A stretch of 64,000 bases of DNA, taken from NCBI RefSeq assembly GCF_029964055.1, contig NZ_CP124836.1, positions 1,674,001 through 1,738,000 of the forward strand, in the 5' to 3' direction. The position numbers were made by a program, and so were the translations under genes. Under the pieces are notes generated by a model, which saw only the letters and a list, made by a program, of their open reading frames with translations, made no database searches and was not told the DNA's origin. Shown here one piece after another: positions 63,211 to 64,000 of this stretch. The stretch is from Arthrobacter sp. EM1. GTDB taxonomy: Bacteria > Actinomycetota > Actinomycetes > Actinomycetales > Micrococcaceae. Numbering within the stretch: position 1 is the first letter of the stretch; the number at the start of each line of letters is the position of its first letter.

Positions 63211-64000
63211 CTAAGCGTCCTTCCGTGCAGCGGCGAGGGCGACCCCGACGTCGGCCAGCAGTTCCTTCCAGCTTGCCACGAACTTGTCGAGGCCTTCGGT
63301 TTCGAGGGTCGCGACGACTTCGTTATAGGAAATGCCGAGGGCATCGAGTGCATTCAGCATGGCGTTGGCGTCGTCGTAGCCGCGGCTGATCGTGTCCCCC
63401 GTGACGGCGCCGTGGTCGAAGGTCGCGTCGAGGGTCTTCTCCGGCATGGTGTTCACAACGCCGGGGGCCACAAGCCCGGTGACGTAAAGGGTGTCGGGGT
63501 AGGCAGGATCCTTGACTCCGGTGGAGGCCCACAGCGGGCGCTGCGGGCGGGCCCCGGCGTCGGCCAGGAGGCCCCAGCGTTCGGTGGAAAAGAGCTCTTC
63601 GTAAACCTGGTAGGCAAGGCGGGCGTTGGCCAGGCCGGCTTTGCCCTTGAGGGCCCGGGATTCGTCGGTGCCGATCGCGTCGAGGCGCTTGTCAATCTCG
63701 GAGTCGACGCGGGAAACGAAGAACGACGCGACGGAGTGGATCGTGGCGATGTCGTGGCCGTTGCCTTTGGCTTGTTCAAGGCCGGTCTGGAAGGCGTTGA
63801 TGACGGCACGGTAGCGCTCCAGCGAGAAGATCAGCGTGACGTTGACGCTGATGCCGGCCGCCAGGGTGGCCGTGATTGCTTCGAGGCCTTCGAGGGTCGC
63901 GGGGATCTTGATCAGGACGTTGTCCTTGTTGACCCGGGCGTAGAGTTCCTTGGCTTCGGTGATCGTACCGGCGGTGTCCCAGGCCAGACGCGGGTCCACC
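63211..64000 (-). CDS. tal: Transaldolase (partial, C-terminal part)
   Basis: The frame runs off the right edge; about 263 C-terminal residues are present. The Schiff-base lysine lies in LIKIPAT, and [11 protein letters not shown] and the C-terminal [22 protein letters not shown] match transaldolase. It links the pentose phosphate and glycolytic pools. The GTG at 63999 is internal (VDPRLAWDT), not the start. First visible gene of the leftward tal-pgi-zwf-opcA-pgl operon. Confidence 0.95.
   Translation of the reverse strand, partial: VDPRLAWDTAGTITEAKELYARVNKDNVLIKIPATLEGLEAITATLAAGISVNVTLIFSLERYRAVINAFQTGLEQAKGNGHDIATIHSVASFFVSRVDSEIDKRLDAIGTDESRALKGKAGLANARLAYQVYEELFSTERWGLLADAGARPQRPLWASTGVKDPAYPDTLYVTGLVAPGVVNTMPEKTLDATFDHGAVTGDTISRGYDDANAMLNALDALGISYNEVVATLETEGLDKFVASWKELLADVGVALAAARKDA

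Overview
The window is chromosomal DNA of a high-GC Gram-positive bacterium, most likely an Arthrobacter-type member of the Micrococcaceae. Actinobacterial hallmarks are RbpA, WhiA, OpcA next to zwf, an Eis-like acetyltransferase, a CoaE-GrpB fusion, many GTG starts and several apparently leaderless promoters. The genus is an inference from gene content and order; no search was run. Genes are packed tightly, with many ATGA/GTGA overlaps. I see no tRNA, rRNA, CRISPR array, prophage, transposase or integrase.

Left accessory part (1-19.9 kb). A leftward coxM-coxS-coxL-xdhC-mobA-like operon encodes an aerobic molybdenum CO dehydrogenase. CoxL carries AYACSFR, the form I signature, and the XdhC maturation factor has a C-terminal YHS metal-binding domain. 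A divergent LysR gene with two palindromes in the shared intergenic region probably controls the operon. A DUF6457 gene and a convergent FdhF/YdeP molybdopterin oxidoreductase follow. Then come a dienelactone hydrolase-TspO pair, an acyl-CoA ligase, a beta-CASP metallo-beta-lactamase RNase coupled to an erythromycin-esterase-like protein, a tandem universal stress protein, an unknown membrane-anchored protein, a PiT phosphate transporter with a small membrane partner, a RibD-type reductase and a hotdog thioesterase.

Middle part (19.9-43.5 kb). This holds polA, an Eis-like gene, rpsA with promoter and terminator, a VOC protein, a GNAT-yigZ pair divergent from coaE, uvrB, a manganese (yybP-ykoY) riboswitch followed by terC, an MFS transporter, an S33-type peptidase with a GNAT, a Ski2-like/DUF3516 helicase, a trans-aconitate methyltransferase-like gene, and a heterodimeric ABC exporter coupled to a GntR regulator.

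Right core part (43.6-64 kb). uvrA, a HAD phosphatase, a PlsC-type acyltransferase, uvrC, rapZ-yvcK-whiA, sodA, gap-pgk-tpiA-secG and rbpA run rightward. They meet leftward pgl-opcA-zwf-pgi-tal. Together these hold lower glycolysis, the oxidative pentose phosphate branch and all three Uvr excision proteins; PolA lies to the left.

The most unusual non-coding signal is an intergenic palindromic element of about 80 bp present three times (near 6.65, 25.9 and 26.57 kb). Its GGGCATGTCC-type blocks keep the same relative offsets (0, +45, +70), and two copies have an extra block at +103. Other regulatory signals are a damage-type promoter motif at polA, an SOS-like box at uvrA, -10 hexamers 6-7 nt from start codons, overlapping divergent -10 boxes between yigZ and coaE, and a terminator hairpin that contains the stop codons of both converging genes.
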